Below are positions 37,000 to 48,658 of a stretch of 64,000 nucleotides of DNA, one piece after another. The notes beneath the pieces were generated by a model. That model was not told where the DNA came from. It made no database searches and saw only the letters and a program-made list of their open reading frames with translations. Made by a program: the position numbers and the translations under genes. This DNA is from Corynebacterium sp. TAE3-ERU12 (GTDB taxonomy: Bacteria; Actinomycetota; Actinomycetes; Mycobacteriales; Mycobacteriaceae): the NCBI RefSeq assembly GCF_019209905.1, contig NZ_JAHUTM010000001.1, forward strand, positions 868,001 to 932,000, written 5' to 3'. Within the stretch, counting starts at the first letter, position 1; each line of letters starts with the position of its first letter.

Positions 37000-37794
37000 A
37001 TGAAGGGCGAATTCCATTCGCCCAGCTTGGAGGAGGAGTTTTTCCCGGGTGACTGGTTGGGCAAATGGCTCATCGGGGATGCCGGCGACTGGTTCGCCAT
37101 GGATCGTCTGATGTTTGTCCGTTTGCTCATGGCCGTGATCGTCGGTGTGTTCTTCATCGTCGCTATGCGACGTCCGAAGCTCGTGCCGTCGGGACTGCAG
37201 AACGTTGCGGAGTTCTTCCTGGATTTCGTGCGTATTCACATCGCCGAAGACATCTTGGGCAAGAAGGAAGGCCGCCGGTTCCTGCCGGTGATTGCCACCA
37301 TCTTCTTCCTTGTCTTCGCGACGAATTTCGCTGCCGTTATTCCTGGACTGAATATTTCGCCGAACGCGCGTATCGGCATGCCTTTGGTTCTCGCCCTCTT
37401 CGCCTACGTGGTCTTCATCTACGCAGGTGCTAAGAAGTACGGCTTCTTCTCTTTCGTGAAGTCGTCTGTGGTGATTCCGAATCTGCCGCCAGTGCTGCAC
37501 CTCATCGTGGTGCCGATCGAAATTTTCTCCACCTTCGTCCTGCGACCGGCCACGCTGACCATCCGTTTGATGGCCAACATGCTGGCTGGCCACATGGTTC
37601 TCGTCTTGTTGTTCTCTGCCACGAACTTCTTCTTCTGGCAGTTGAACGGTTGGACGGCCCTGTCCGGACTGACTCTGGTCGCCTCTGTCTTGTTCACGCT
37701 GTTCGAGCTACTGGTAATTTTCCTGCAGGCATATATTTTCGCCCTGCTATGCGCCGTGTATATCGAACTGTCGCTGCACGCAGACGAGCACTAG
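37000..37794 (+). CDS. atpB: ATP synthase F0 subunit a
   Basis: A 264-residue membrane subunit that forms the proton half-channels next to the c-ring. The essential Arg is in RPATLTIRLMANMLAGHMV (residues about 183-201). LNISPNARIGMPLVLALFAY and the five-to-six-helix layout fit subunit a. The ATG at 37000 lacks a well-placed Shine-Dalgarno: GGGAGAG at 36968-36974 is 25 bases away, but is well spaced for an in-frame CTG at 36979, which would add SVATLA plus the initiating residue. Either start is possible. It opens the complete atpBEFHAGDC operon. Confidence 0.94.
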   Translation: MKGEFHSPSLEEEFFPGDWLGKWLIGDAGDWFAMDRLMFVRLLMAVIVGVFFIVAMRRPKLVPSGLQNVAEFFLDFVRIHIAEDILGKKEGRRFLPVIATIFFLVFATNFAAVIPGLNISPNARIGMPLVLALFAYVVFIYAGAKKYGFFSFVKSSVVIPNLPPVLHLIVVPIEIFSTFVLRPATLTIRLMANMLAGHMVLVLLFSATNFFFWQLNGWTALSGLTLVASVLFTLFELLVIFLQAYIFALLCAVYIELSLHADEH

Positions 37795-37802
37795 AACCCC
37801 GG

Positions 37803-37822
37803 CCCCGGTGAGCGCACCGGGG
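37803..37822 (+). other. Stable hairpin in the atpB-atpE spacer
   Basis: CCCCGGTG and CACCGGGG form a perfect 8-base stem around AGCG, seven bases after the atpB stop. No T run follows, so it is not a typical terminator. Two CCCGGG palindromes (37866-37871 and 37892-37897) lie further along. These structures could stop exonucleases or tune the high output of atpE. Confidence 0.6.
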
Positions 37823-37829
37823 ACGATGA

Positions 37830-38168
<339 letters not shown>

Positions 38169-38198
38169 TCCGGACCGACAAGCGGAAGATACTGAACC

Positions 38199-38768
38199 AT
38201 GAACGATTTCTTTTTTAATGTGGCGGAGGGGGCGGGTGAGATCCCTATGGGGGATGCCATCAACCCGCTGGTCCCGAAGTCCTATGACATCGTCTGGTCC
38301 ATCTTTGCCCTCGTAATCATTCTGGTTATCTTTTGGAAGTTTGTGCTTCCGAAGTTCCAGGAGGTCCTGACCGAGCGGGAGGACCGGATTGAGGGCGGCA
38401 TTGAACGTGCCGAGGCCGCACAGGCCGAGGCCAAGGCTGCCCTTGAGAAGTACAACAGCCAGCTTGCTGAGGCCCGCACCGAAGCCGCGAAGATTCGCGA
38501 TGAAGCCCGTGTCCAGGGCCAGAAGATCATTGACGACGCGACCGCTAAGGCTAATGCCGAAAGCGACCGCATCATCGAAAACGGTGAGCGTCAGCTTCTG
38601 GCGCAGCGCGAAAATGTTGTGACCGAGCTGCGCAAGGAGATGGGTCAGAACTCCATCAACCTTGCTGAGCGTCTGCTCGGAGAGCAGCTGTCCGACGATG
38701 TGAAGACCTCGGGCACCATCGATCGCTTCCTAGGCGACCTCGACACCGTGGCTCCGGCCGGAAAGTAG
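38199..38768 (+). CDS. atpF: ATP synthase F0 subunit b
   Basis: A 189-residue stator subunit. An N-terminal membrane segment ([20 protein letters not shown], residues 29-48) is followed by a long charged helix ([20 protein letters not shown] and onward) that dimerises as a coiled coil and links F0 to the delta subunit on F1. It lies 30 bases after atpE and 5 bases before atpH. Confidence 0.95.
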   Translation: MNDFFFNVAEGAGEIPMGDAINPLVPKSYDIVWSIFALVIILVIFWKFVLPKFQEVLTEREDRIEGGIERAEAAQAEAKAALEKYNSQLAEARTEAAKIRDEARVQGQKIIDDATAKANAESDRIIENGERQLLAQRENVVTELRKEMGQNSINLAERLLGEQLSDDVKTSGTIDRFLGDLDTVAPAGK

Positions 38769-38773
38769 GCGAC

Positions 38774-39592
38774 ATGCACGCAGCTAGCCGCGAATCCTTG
38801 GAGACGCTCCAGACGGATCTGGACAGGCGCATTGAGCAGTCCGATAACTCCGTCGCAGCCGCCGCCACCGCCGGTGCAGAGATCTTCGACGTTGTCGAGG
38901 TTCTTGATGGCGACCGCGGCCTGCGTGGTGCCGTCGCCGACCAGTCGGCACCTGTCGAGCAGCGCTCCGGACTTGTCCGGGACGTGCTCAATGGCAAGGT
39001 GTCCGACTTGACCGTGGAGGTAGTCGCCACCGCAGCCGCGCAGTCGTGGTCTAAGCCGCGAGACCTGCCCCGTGCATTGGTGGAAGTTGGCCGTCGCGCC
39101 CTGTTGCGCTCTGCGCAGCAGCAGAATCAGCTCGAAACCGTTGAGGACGAGCTATTCCGCCTGGGCCATATTCTGGCTAACGAAACGCAGCTTGAACAGC
39201 TGCTCGCGACTAAAACCGCAACACCGGAGGCCCGGCGTGAACTGCTGGCCTCGGTGCTCTACGGCAAGGTCACTTCGGTGACCGAAGCTTTGGCAGCACA
39301 GGCCGTCGCACGCCCCCGGCAGCGACCTGCCGACGACATCACCGCAATCAGCAAGCAGGCAGCAAACCTGCGCGATTGCGAGGTCGCCCAGGTCACCAGC
39401 GCCACCAGTTTGAGCTCTGAGCAAGAGAACGCACTGGCGGAGAAGTTGGGCCGGATCTATGGCACGAATATTTCGGTGCACACCACGATCGATAATTCGA
39501 TCCTGGGTGGCCTGGTTATTCGAGTTGGCGACGAGGTCATTGACGGCAGCGTTTCGAAGAAAATCGAAACCCTGCGGGTTGGCCTCAGCTGA
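38774..39592 (+). CDS. atpH: ATP synthase F1 subunit delta, extended actinobacterial form
   Basis: A 272-residue delta subunit, about 90 residues longer than the common 180. It joins the b subunits to the top of F1. Two segments look like an internal duplication: LRGAVADQSAPVEQRSGLVR, VLNGKVSDLTVEVVA (residues about 56-90), and LEQLLATKTATPEARRELLA, VLYGKVTSVTEALAA (residues about 139-176). The C-terminal part (IYGTNISVHTTIDNSILGGL, then GDEVIDGSVSKKIETLR) is the canonical delta ending. In mycobacteria a similar duplication sits in the b-delta fusion; here b is separate. Confidence 0.94.
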   Translation: MHAASRESLETLQTDLDRRIEQSDNSVAAAATAGAEIFDVVEVLDGDRGLRGAVADQSAPVEQRSGLVRDVLNGKVSDLTVEVVATAAAQSWSKPRDLPRALVEVGRRALLRSAQQQNQLETVEDELFRLGHILANETQLEQLLATKTATPEARRELLASVLYGKVTSVTEALAAQAVARPRQRPADDITAISKQAANLRDCEVAQVTSATSLSSEQENALAEKLGRIYGTNISVHTTIDNSILGGLVIRVGDEVIDGSVSKKIETLRVGLS

Positions 39593-39646
39593 CGGATGGT
39601 TTCACACGTATTCACTGGAAGAGAATTAACCGAGAGCAGGAAGAAC

Positions 39647-41287
39647 ATGGCGGAGCTGACGATCTCCTCCGATGAGATCCGTAGCGCGATTGCGAACTAC
39701 ACTTCGAGCCACTCGCCGGAGACCTCCCGTGAGGAGGTCGGCACGGTCATTAGTGCTGCCGATGGTATTGCCCAGGTTTCTGGCATGCCGTCGGTGATGA
39801 CTAACGAGCTGCTCGAGTTCCCGGGTGGCGTCATTGGCGTGGCCCAGAACCTAGACACTGACAAGATCGGCGTCGTTATCTTGGGCCAGTTTGAAACGCT
39901 GGCAGAGGGTGACGAGGTCAAGCGGACCGGAGAAGTCCTGTCCATCCCGGTCGGGGACGACTTCCTCGGCCGCGTTATCAACCCCCTTGGCGAGCCCATC
40001 GACGGTCTCGGCGACATCAAGGAAGAGGAGCAGCGCGTACTCGAGCTGCAGGCCCCTTCCGTGCTTGAGCGCCAGCCCGTCGAGGAGCCGATGCAGACCG
40101 GCATCAAAGCCATCGACGCAATGACCCCGATTGGTCGCGGTCAGCGTCAGCTGATCATTGGTGACCGTAAGACCGGTAAGACCGCGGTCTGCATCGACAC
40201 CATCATCAACCAGAAGGCCAACTGGGAGTCTGGCGACCCCGAGAAGCAGGTCCGCTGCATCTACGTCGCCGTCGGCCAGAAGGGCTCGACCATCGCTGGT
40301 GTGCGCCAGACCCTCGCCGAGAACGGCGCCCTGGACTACACCACCATCGTTGCCGCCCCGGCATCCGATTCGGCTGGTTTCAAGTGGCTCGCACCGTTCG
40401 CCGGTGCCGCCCTGGGCCAGCACTGGATGTACAAGGGCAAGCACGTTCTGGTTATTTACGATGACCTGACCAAGCAGGCCGAGGCCTACCGTGCCATCTC
40501 CCTGCTGCTGCGTCGTCCCCCGGGACGTGAGGCATACCCCGGTGACGTCTTCTACCTGCACTCCCGTCTGCTGGAGCGCGCGGCGAAGCTGTCCGACGAT
40601 ATGGGCGCTGGCTCGCTGACGGCCCTGCCGATCATCGAAACCAAGGCCAATGACGTCTCGGCGTTCATTCCGACCAACGTCATTTCGATTACCGACGGCC
40701 AGGTCTTCCTTGAGTCCGACCTGTTCAACCAGGGTGTCCGCCCGGCTATTAACGTCGGTATTTCGGTCTCCCGTGTCGGTGGTGCCGCCCAGACCAAGGG
40801 CATGAAGAAGGTTTCCGGCAACCTGCGTCTGGACCTGGCTGCCTACCGTGACCTCGAGGCCTTCGCGATGTTCGCATCCGACCTCGATGACGCCTCCAAG
40901 TCTCAGCTTGAGCGCGGCCAGCGACTGGTCGAGCTGCTGAAGCAGAAGGAGAACCAGCCGCAGCCCGTCGAAGACCAGATGGTGTCCATCTGGCTTGCCG
41001 GCCAGGGCAAGTTCGACGATGTCCCGGTTGAGGATGTCCGTCGCTTCGAAAGCGAACTGCTGGAGTACCTGCACGCAGAGCATTCCGCGGTCTACGACCA
41101 GATTGAGGGCGGCAAGCCCTTCGCTGATGAGTCTCAGGAGACCCTGAAGCAGGCCGTGGATAAGTTCAAGCGCTCCTTCCAGACCTCTGAAGGTCACCCT
41201 GTCGCCCACGAAGCCCCGGCTGATGCGCTGGACGACAAGGACCTGAACAAGGAGCAGATCACGGTCTCTCGCAAGGCCCAGAAGTAG
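39647..41287 (+). CDS. atpA: ATP synthase F1 subunit alpha
   Basis: A 546-residue non-catalytic nucleotide-binding subunit. The P-loop is [15 protein letters not shown] (near residue 175), with the Gln-containing [10 protein letters not shown] before it. The arginine-finger region is in [21 protein letters not shown] start at the ATG of 39647, which has AGCAGGAAG six bases upstream and begins [15 protein letters not shown], the family's N-terminus; the frame open from 39596 adds 17 unrelated residues. The C-terminal extension past about 510 residues is common in actinobacteria. Confidence 0.97.
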   Translation: MAELTISSDEIRSAIANYTSSHSPETSREEVGTVISAADGIAQVSGMPSVMTNELLEFPGGVIGVAQNLDTDKIGVVILGQFETLAEGDEVKRTGEVLSIPVGDDFLGRVINPLGEPIDGLGDIKEEEQRVLELQAPSVLERQPVEEPMQTGIKAIDAMTPIGRGQRQLIIGDRKTGKTAVCIDTIINQKANWESGDPEKQVRCIYVAVGQKGSTIAGVRQTLAENGALDYTTIVAAPASDSAGFKWLAPFAGAALGQHWMYKGKHVLVIYDDLTKQAEAYRAISLLLRRPPGREAYPGDVFYLHSRLLERAAKLSDDMGAGSLTALPIIETKANDVSAFIPTNVISITDGQVFLESDLFNQGVRPAINVGISVSRVGGAAQTKGMKKVSGNLRLDLAAYRDLEAFAMFASDLDDASKSQLERGQRLVELLKQKENQPQPVEDQMVSIWLAGQGKFDDVPVEDVRRFESELLEYLHAEHSAVYDQIEGGKPFADESQETLKQAVDKFKRSFQTSEGHPVAHEAPADALDDKDLNKEQITVSRKAQK

Positions 41288-41340
41288 GCGGCCATGCGTG
41301 TACAGACCGTCATCGGAAATAAAGAAGGGAGGCGTTAGAT

Positions 41341-43778
<2,438 letters not shown>

Positions 43779-43789
43779 GGGGAGTCCAC

Positions 43790-44167
43790 ATGGCTGAAAT
43801 CACCGCTGAACTGGTCGCCGTTGACGGCAGGCTCTGGGCTGGCGACGCCACCCTGGTCTCTGCACAGACCACCGAGGGTGAGATCGGCGTCCTGCCCGGC
43901 CACCAGCCTTTCCTCGGCCAGCTGGTCGATAATGGCACGGTGACTATCAAGACCGTCGGTGGCGAGGTTCTCGTCGCGGCTGTCCAGGGTGGCTTCCTCT
44001 CTGTTTCCACCTCGAAGGTGACCATCTTGGCAGATTCGGCAGTGTGGGCCTCTGATGTCGACACTGCAGAAGCTGAAGCTGGTCTGACGTCCGACGACCC
44101 TGCTGTCGTCGCGCGCTCGGAGGGCGCCCTGCGTGCCCAGCGTCGCGCGAAGGCTGGCGTGTCCTAA
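43790..44167 (+). CDS. atpC: ATP synthase F1 subunit epsilon
   Basis: A 125-residue subunit that couples rotor to c-ring and can inhibit ATP hydrolysis. [20 protein letters not shown] is the signature of its N-terminal beta sandwich. The short C-terminal helical part ([20 protein letters not shown] and beyond) is typical for actinobacteria. AAGGGGAG is 8-9 bases before the ATG. It ends the operon; a strong hairpin follows. Confidence 0.96.
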   Translation: MAEITAELVAVDGRLWAGDATLVSAQTTEGEIGVLPGHQPFLGQLVDNGTVTIKTVGGEVLVAAVQGGFLSVSTSKVTILADSAVWASDVDTAEAEAGLTSDDPAVVARSEGALRAQRRAKAGVS

Positions 44168-44184
44168 GCGACCACTGCGTACCC

Positions 44185-44230
44185 AACAACCCCGCACTGC
44201 CCGGCTTGCCCGGGGGCGGGGTTGTTGTCA
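44185..44230 (+). terminator. Terminator of the atp operon
   Basis: AACAACCCCGC (44185-44195) pairs with GCGGGGTTGTT (44216-44226). An inner CCCGG/CCGGG stem closes the loop. The right side runs into TTGTTGTC, a partial U-tract. Confidence 0.85.
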
Positions 44231-44390
44231 TATCCGGGCAAGTTCGCTGCAACGAACTTTTTGGGTGTAATTAGCGCTATCGGTTTTTTACTGGGTGATT
44301 GCTGGACTAGAGTTATCAAAAATATCTACTCCGCCCTCCTCCCGTAGTCAGCCAGCCCGTTGGCTAGGGGACCGTCCGCAAGAGGTGACG

Positions 44391-44882
44391 TTGACTCTTC
44401 TCTTTCTCCTCACCCTCGCGCTCGGCATGGCCGTCGCCCTCGCCGGGTTACTCGCCCTGTGGCGCTTTTCGCACCTGCGTTCTTCCGGACTTCCCGTAGC
44501 CATCCGCCCGATGCCAACCAAGACTGACGGTAGTGGCTGGCGTCATGGTGTGGCCGTGTGTTCTGACTCTGTGGCCAAGATGTATAAACTCCGTTCGCTG
44601 CGCCCCGGTGCTGACATCACTATCGCCCGTCATGGCGTCGATCTTGTCTCCCGCCGCGACCCTTCTGAGGTCGAGGCGGGATTTTTTGATCAAGACACCC
44701 GGGTGTTGCACATCGTTGAAGACAACGGCCGCGAGTGGGAATTAGCCGTGGATATCTCTGGGGACACCGCATTAGTCTCCTGGATTGAATCCTCCCCATC
44801 GATGCGGCAAACCCGCAGGTTGCCGGTCAATATCGAACGTGGTTTCCGCGCCGCCCGCAAGCGCAATACGCGCAACCGCTAG
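44391..44882 (+). CDS. DUF2550-family membrane protein
   Basis: A 163-residue protein with one N-terminal membrane segment ([21 protein letters not shown]) and a soluble domain facing the cytoplasm, beginning [19 protein letters not shown]. This matches the DUF2550 family found next to atpC and nucS in corynebacteria and mycobacteria. Its function is not known. I chose the TTG at 44391, five bases after AGAGG; a GTG at 44385 overlaps that ribosome site, and the frame is open back to 44295 without family character. Confidence 0.8.
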   Translation: MTLLFLLTLALGMAVALAGLLALWRFSHLRSSGLPVAIRPMPTKTDGSGWRHGVAVCSDSVAKMYKLRSLRPGADITIARHGVDLVSRRDPSEVEAGFFDQDTRVLHIVEDNGREWELAVDISGDTALVSWIESSPSMRQTRRLPVNIERGFRAARKRNTRNR

Positions 44883-44902
44883 CCGCCGGTTATGGTGGTC
44901 GA

Positions 44903-45595
44903 ATGCGTCTTGTCATCGCCCGCTGCACTGTCGACTACGTCGGTAGGCTCACCGCCCACCTACCCGAAGCAACCCGTCTGGTACTGGTCAAAGCCGATGG
45001 GTCCGTGTCGGTGCATGCCGACGACCGCGCCTATAAACCGCTGAACTGGATGACCCCGCCGTGCACGCTGACCGAACGCGTCATCACTGACGAGTCCGGC
45101 GAAGACACCGGCGAACAGCTCTGGGTGGTGGAAAACAGCAAAGGCGAGCAACTGCGCATCACCGTTTCTGACATCGTGCTCGACCACACCGAAGAGCTAG
45201 GGGAGGACCCGGGGCTGACAAAAGACGGTGTGGAGGAACACCTGCAGAAGCTGCTTGCCGACAAATTCACCACCTTCGGCACTGGATGGACGCTGATCCG
45301 GCGCGAATTCCCCACCGCCATTGGCCCGGTGGACCTGCTGGGCCGCGATAGTGATGGAACCACCGTTGCCGTAGAGGTCAAGCGGCGCGGCAATATCGAT
45401 GGTGTCGAACAGCTCACGCGTTATCTCGAGATGCTCAACCGTGATGAGATGCTCGCCCCGGTTAAAGGTGTTTTTGCCGCCCAGGAGATCAAGCCGCAGG
45501 CGCGAACGCTTGCCGAAGACCGCGGCATTCGGTGCGTGGTGGTCGACTACGACGAGCTGCGCGGCACGGACTCAAACGAGTTGCGCCTGTTCTAA
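44903..45595 (+). CDS. nucS: Mismatch-specific endonuclease NucS/EndoMS
   Basis: A 230-residue endonuclease that cuts both strands at G-T, G-G and T-T mismatches and replaces MutSL repair in actinobacteria and many archaea. N-terminal dimerisation/DNA-binding domain: [20 protein letters not shown]. The PD-(D/E)XK nuclease core is PVDLLGRD, then [20 protein letters not shown]. The last residues SNELRLF match the C-terminal beta-clamp-binding peptide known for corynebacterial NucS, so clamp activation should be intact. Full-length for the family. The next gene starts in a TAATG overlap at its stop. Confidence 0.96.
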   Translation: MRLVIARCTVDYVGRLTAHLPEATRLVLVKADGSVSVHADDRAYKPLNWMTPPCTLTERVITDESGEDTGEQLWVVENSKGEQLRITVSDIVLDHTEELGEDPGLTKDGVEEHLQKLLADKFTTFGTGWTLIRREFPTAIGPVDLLGRDSDGTTVAVEVKRRGNIDGVEQLTRYLEMLNRDEMLAPVKGVFAAQEIKPQARTLAEDRGIRCVVVDYDELRGTDSNELRLF

Positions 45596-45924
45596 TGCCA
45601 CGTCGTAATCGTCCTCGTCGTCGCTCAGGGGCGCGCTCGGCTAAGGCTCCGTCGCGCCCACTGCCGCAGTTCGGTTCTTCGTTATCAGGGACCTGGGTGG
45701 AAACCGGGCCGGGCCGGCTCGCCCAGGAGGACTTTCATGTCCGCGCTATTACCGCTGGTCAGGCGACGAAGTTTTATCGGTGCCCGGCCTGTGACCAAGA
45801 AATCCCACCGGGAGTAGCCCATATTGTGGCCTGGCCGGTCGATTATGGCGCCGGTGCAGATGACCGTCGGCACTGGCACCGAAATTGCTGGCAACGCAGG
45901 AACCGGATTGGGCCTGCGCGTTAG
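45595..45924 (+). CDS. Small zinc-binding-like conserved protein downstream of nucS
   Basis: A 109-residue basic protein. The N-terminal 35 residues are Arg/Pro-rich. The core FYRCPACDQEIPPGVAHIVA, then DDRRHWHRNCW, has a CxxC and a HxHxxxC group that could bind zinc. Relatives are widespread in actinobacteria and are often labelled ATP/GTP-binding protein without a P-loop; none is seen here either. The start overlaps the nucS stop (TAATG), so it is co-translated and may serve in the same process. Function unknown. Confidence 0.8.
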   Translation: MPRRNRPRRRSGARSAKAPSRPLPQFGSSLSGTWVETGPGRLAQEDFHVRAITAGQATKFYRCPACDQEIPPGVAHIVAWPVDYGAGADDRRHWHRNCWQRRNRIGPAR

Positions 45925-45999
45925 GCGGACAGCACCGGGTATGACTAATTCGTCCGTACCAATGCCGAATAGCTCCTTCCAACGGCCCCAGGGCACTTA

Positions 46000-46005
46000 T
46001 ATAAT
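46000..46005 (+). promoter_or_regulatory. -10 box TATAAT of ptsG
   Basis: A perfect TATAAT, with TTCCAA 17 bases upstream as a weak -35. Transcription would start near 46012 and leave a leader of about 170 bases ahead of the GTG at 46184. Confidence 0.65.
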
Positions 46006-46183
46006 TCCCCGTTGATACCCCTTAACGAATCTGGGTGCTTCATACGCCCCAGAATGATCGATTCAGAGATAGCGATCAGCACCTAGCGGTAGGGAATCAG
46101 GATGACGCGCCGCCCGGCACGTCGGACAGCCCGCGCAGCTGGTGGCTTACCCCTTAGCTGCGCCGGAGAGAAAGGGGCCTCTG
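46006..46183 (+). other. Structured 5' leader of ptsG
   Basis: Perfect inverted repeats follow one another: CGTT/AACG (46010-46027), TCTGGG/CCCAGA (46030-46053), TGATCG/CGATCA (46055-46078), and GCGCAGCT/AGCTGCGC (46133-46163). The loop of the last one holds CCCCTT (46150-46155), complementary to the AAGGGG of the ribosome-binding site at 46172-46177. This could form a pseudoknot or switch that hides the site. No known riboswitch class is recognised. Confidence 0.5.
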
Positions 46184-48193
46184 GTGGCCGACACCGCAAA
46201 AACATCGAGATTCATCCTGGAGCATCTTGGTGGCGCCGATAACATCGCCTCCATGACGCACTGTGCAACACGGTTGCGTTTCCAGCTCCATGATCAGTCC
46301 AAAGCCGACACCGACGCACTTGATAGCAACCCTGAGGTCATGGGTGTTGTCCCCCAGGGCAGCACTGGCCTCCAGGTCATCATGGGCGGCGGTGTCGCTG
46401 AGTATTACGGTGAACTCCGTAAGCAGCCCGGTATGGGCGACGATGACCGCAGGGCAGCCGGCAAGGAATACGGTGGCGTGCGCAGCAAGTACGGCTGGGT
46501 CGACTACAGCTTCGAGTTCCTCTCTGACACGTTCCGCCCCATCCTGTGGGCCCTGCTGGGCGCCTCGCTCATCATCACCCTCCTGGTGCTATGCGACACC
46601 TTCGGTATCCAGGACTTCCGCGCCGAAGATCAGCCGCCCACATTCGCGTTCATGCACGCAATGTGGCAGTCGGTGTTCTACTTCCTTCCGGTCATGGTCG
46701 GCGCCTGTGCGGCCCGTAAGCTCGGCGCCAATGAGTGGGTCGGCGCAGCTATTCCCTGTGCGCTGCTCACCCCGACCTTCATCGACATGGGCGAACCGGG
46801 CGATATCGTCCAGGTATTCGGCCTGCCGATGGTGCTCAATGGCTACTCCGGGCAGGTCTTCCCGCCGCTCATCGCGGCTATCGCCCTGTTCTGGGTAGAA
46901 AAGGGACTCAAGAAGATCATCCCCTCCGCGGTGCACATGGTCTTCGTGCCGTTCTTCTCCCTGCTGATCCTGATCCCGCTGACAGCTTTCGTCTTCGGCC
47001 CGTTCGGTATCGGTATCGGCAATGGCATCTCTACGCTGCTGCTCAATATCAATGAGTTCAGCCCGTTCATCCTGGCAATCATTGTTCCGCTGCTGTACCC
47101 GTTCCTGGTGCCGCTGGGTCTGCACTGGCCGCTTAACGCCATCATGATTCAAAACATCGCCACCCTGGGCTACGACATCATCCAGGGCCCCATGGGTGCA
47201 TGGAACTTCGCCTGCTTCGGTGTGGTCACCGGTGCGTTCATCATCTCCCTGCGCGACCACGACAAGCAGATGCGCCAGGTCTCCTTCGGCGGCATGATGG
47301 CCGGCCTGCTTGGCGGTATTTCCGAACCGAGCCTCTACGGTGTGCTGCTGCGCTTCCGCAAGTCCTACTTGCGCCTGCTGCCCGGCTGTCTGGCCGGCGG
47401 CATTGTGATGGGCATCTTCAACGTCAAGGCCAATGCATTCGTGTTCACCTCGCTGCTGACCATCCCGCCCATGGACCCCATGGGCGGTTATGCCATCGGC
47501 CTGTCAGTCGCCTTCTTCACCTCGATGCTGCTGGTGGTCTTCTTCGACTACCGCACCGCCGATGAGCGCGCCGAGGTACTTGCCCGACTGGCCGCAGAAA
47601 AAGACGCCGAGACCACCAATACTGACACCGCCGCGGTTGCCGGTGCCGGTGCTGCCGCAGGCGCCGGTGCCGGTGCTGCGGCCACCAAGGCTGAGCCGGC
47701 GACCACGTCGGTAGCTGTGCTTGACGCCGTTGCCGTGGAGTCCCCGCTGCAGGGCCGCCTTATTGCCCTGTCTGAGGTCCCCGACCCGGCCTTCGCGGCC
47801 GGCAAGGTTGGTCGTGGCGCGGCTATCGACCCCACCGGGGACACTGTCGTTGCCCCGTGTGCCGCCAAGGTCATGGCTGCATTCCCGACCGGCCACGCTA
47901 TTGGCCTGAAGCTGGAGGGCGGCGTTCAGCTGCTCATCCATATCGGTGTGGACACGGTCAATATGGACGGCGAAGGCTTCGAACTGCTCGTCGCCAAGGG
48001 CGATGAGGTCGAAGCCGGTACCCCGCTGGTGCGCTTTAACCGCGAGGCCATTGTGGCTGCTGGTTATTCGCCGATCACCCCGGTTCTGGTGACCAACTAC
48101 CGCAAGTTCGGTGATATCAACGTCATCGCCGAGGGCGATAATATCGCCGCCGGTGACCGTCTCCTCGAGGTCAACGCCAAGCCGGAGTCTTAA
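46184..48193 (+). CDS. ptsG: Glucose-specific PTS enzyme II (IIBCA)
   Basis: A 669-residue fused permease that takes up and phosphorylates glucose. The IIB domain has the phospho-Cys in MTHCATRLRF (near residue 27). IIC spans residues about 100-460 with EFLSDTFRPILWALLGASLI, GLHWPLNAIMIQNIATLGYD, GGISEPSLYGVLLRF and about eight to ten helices. A linker rich in Ala/Gly follows (AAGAGAGAA), then IIA with the phospho-His in LLIHIGVDTVNMDGEGF (near residue 586). Domain order and sequence closely match C. glutamicum PtsG as I remember it. GTG at 46184 follows AGAAAGGGG by six bases; an earlier ATG at 46142 has no site. It stands alone between nucS and the ybbN-like genes. Confidence 0.93.
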   Translation: MADTAKTSRFILEHLGGADNIASMTHCATRLRFQLHDQSKADTDALDSNPEVMGVVPQGSTGLQVIMGGGVAEYYGELRKQPGMGDDDRRAAGKEYGGVRSKYGWVDYSFEFLSDTFRPILWALLGASLIITLLVLCDTFGIQDFRAEDQPPTFAFMHAMWQSVFYFLPVMVGACAARKLGANEWVGAAIPCALLTPTFIDMGEPGDIVQVFGLPMVLNGYSGQVFPPLIAAIALFWVEKGLKKIIPSAVHMVFVPFFSLLILIPLTAFVFGPFGIGIGNGISTLLLNINEFSPFILAIIVPLLYPFLVPLGLHWPLNAIMIQNIATLGYDIIQGPMGAWNFACFGVVTGAFIISLRDHDKQMRQVSFGGMMAGLLGGISEPSLYGVLLRFRKSYLRLLPGCLAGGIVMGIFNVKANAFVFTSLLTIPPMDPMGGYAIGLSVAFFTSMLLVVFFDYRTADERAEVLARLAAEKDAETTNTDTAAVAGAGAAAGAGAGAAATKAEPATTSVAVLDAVAVESPLQGRLIALSEVPDPAFAAGKVGRGAAIDPTGDTVVAPCAAKVMAAFPTGHAIGLKLEGGVQLLIHIGVDTVNMDGEGFELLVAKGDEVEAGTPLVRFNREAIVAAGYSPITPVLVTNYRKFGDINVIAEGDNIAAGDRLLEVNAKPES

Positions 48194-48207
48194 TCCCCGG
48201 CACTTAG

Positions 48208-48245
48208 AAAAGCCGCCCCTGGGTATGTGGCCCGGGGCGGCTTTT
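48208..48245 (+). terminator. Terminator after ptsG
   Basis: AAAAGCCGCCCC (48208-48219) pairs exactly with GGGGCGGCTTTT (48234-48245) around a 14-base loop, with the T run inside the right arm. Confidence 0.9.
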
Positions 48246-48303
48246 GTGCTGCCGTGGGAACCCCGCGTCGGCAGTGCCGGTTCAGCACCATTGGCCAACC
48301 GGC

Positions 48304-48309
48304 TACCCT
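48304..48309 (+). promoter_or_regulatory. Putative -10 box of the MTH1187-type gene (leaderless start)
   Basis: TACCCT fits TANNNT and ends seven bases before the ATG at 48317, with no Shine-Dalgarno between. Confidence 0.4.
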
Positions 48310-48316
48310 TGGGCCC

Positions 48317-48658
48317 ATGCTTATTGCCTTCTCCGTAGCTCCGGCAGCCGGCGACCCCAATGAGGGCATGTCCAAGGCTGTGGCCGAAGCTGTCCGGGTC
48401 GTGCGCGAATCCGGCCTGCCCAATGAGACAAATGCCATGTTCACCCTCATCGAGGGCGAATGGGATGAAGTCATGGACGTCGTCAAGCGCGCCACTGAGG
48501 CTGTCAGTGCGGTCAGCCCGCGTACCTCGCTGGTGCTCAAGGCCGATATCCGCCCGGGCCGCACAGGCCAGTTGCGGCATAAGGTTGAGCGAGTAGAACA
48601 GCGCCTCGCCGGTACTTTCCCGGCAATGGCCGATACGACCGATGCGGAAGGACAGTAA
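48317..48658 (+). CDS. MTH1187/YkoF-type thiamine-binding-like protein
   Basis: A 113-residue protein of the MTH1187 family (PF01910). MLIAFSVAPAA, then AVRVVRESGLPNETNAMFTL and IEGEWDEVMDVVKRAT show the alternating beta-alpha-beta pattern of this ferredoxin-like fold. Some members bind thiamine or its pyrimidine part, but the cellular role is unclear. I start at the ATG of 48317, since the frame upstream runs into the ptsG terminator. The gene overlaps the next by TAATG, so both are one transcription unit. Confidence 0.85.
   Translation: MLIAFSVAPAAGDPNEGMSKAVAEAVRVVRESGLPNETNAMFTLIEGEWDEVMDVVKRATEAVSAVSPRTSLVLKADIRPGRTGQLRHKVERVEQRLAGTFPAMADTTDAEGQ

Noticed and set aside
36757..37593. 278-codon minus-strand open frame over atpB
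   Set aside because: Antisense shadow of atpB, rich in His, Glu and Arg, without any domain.
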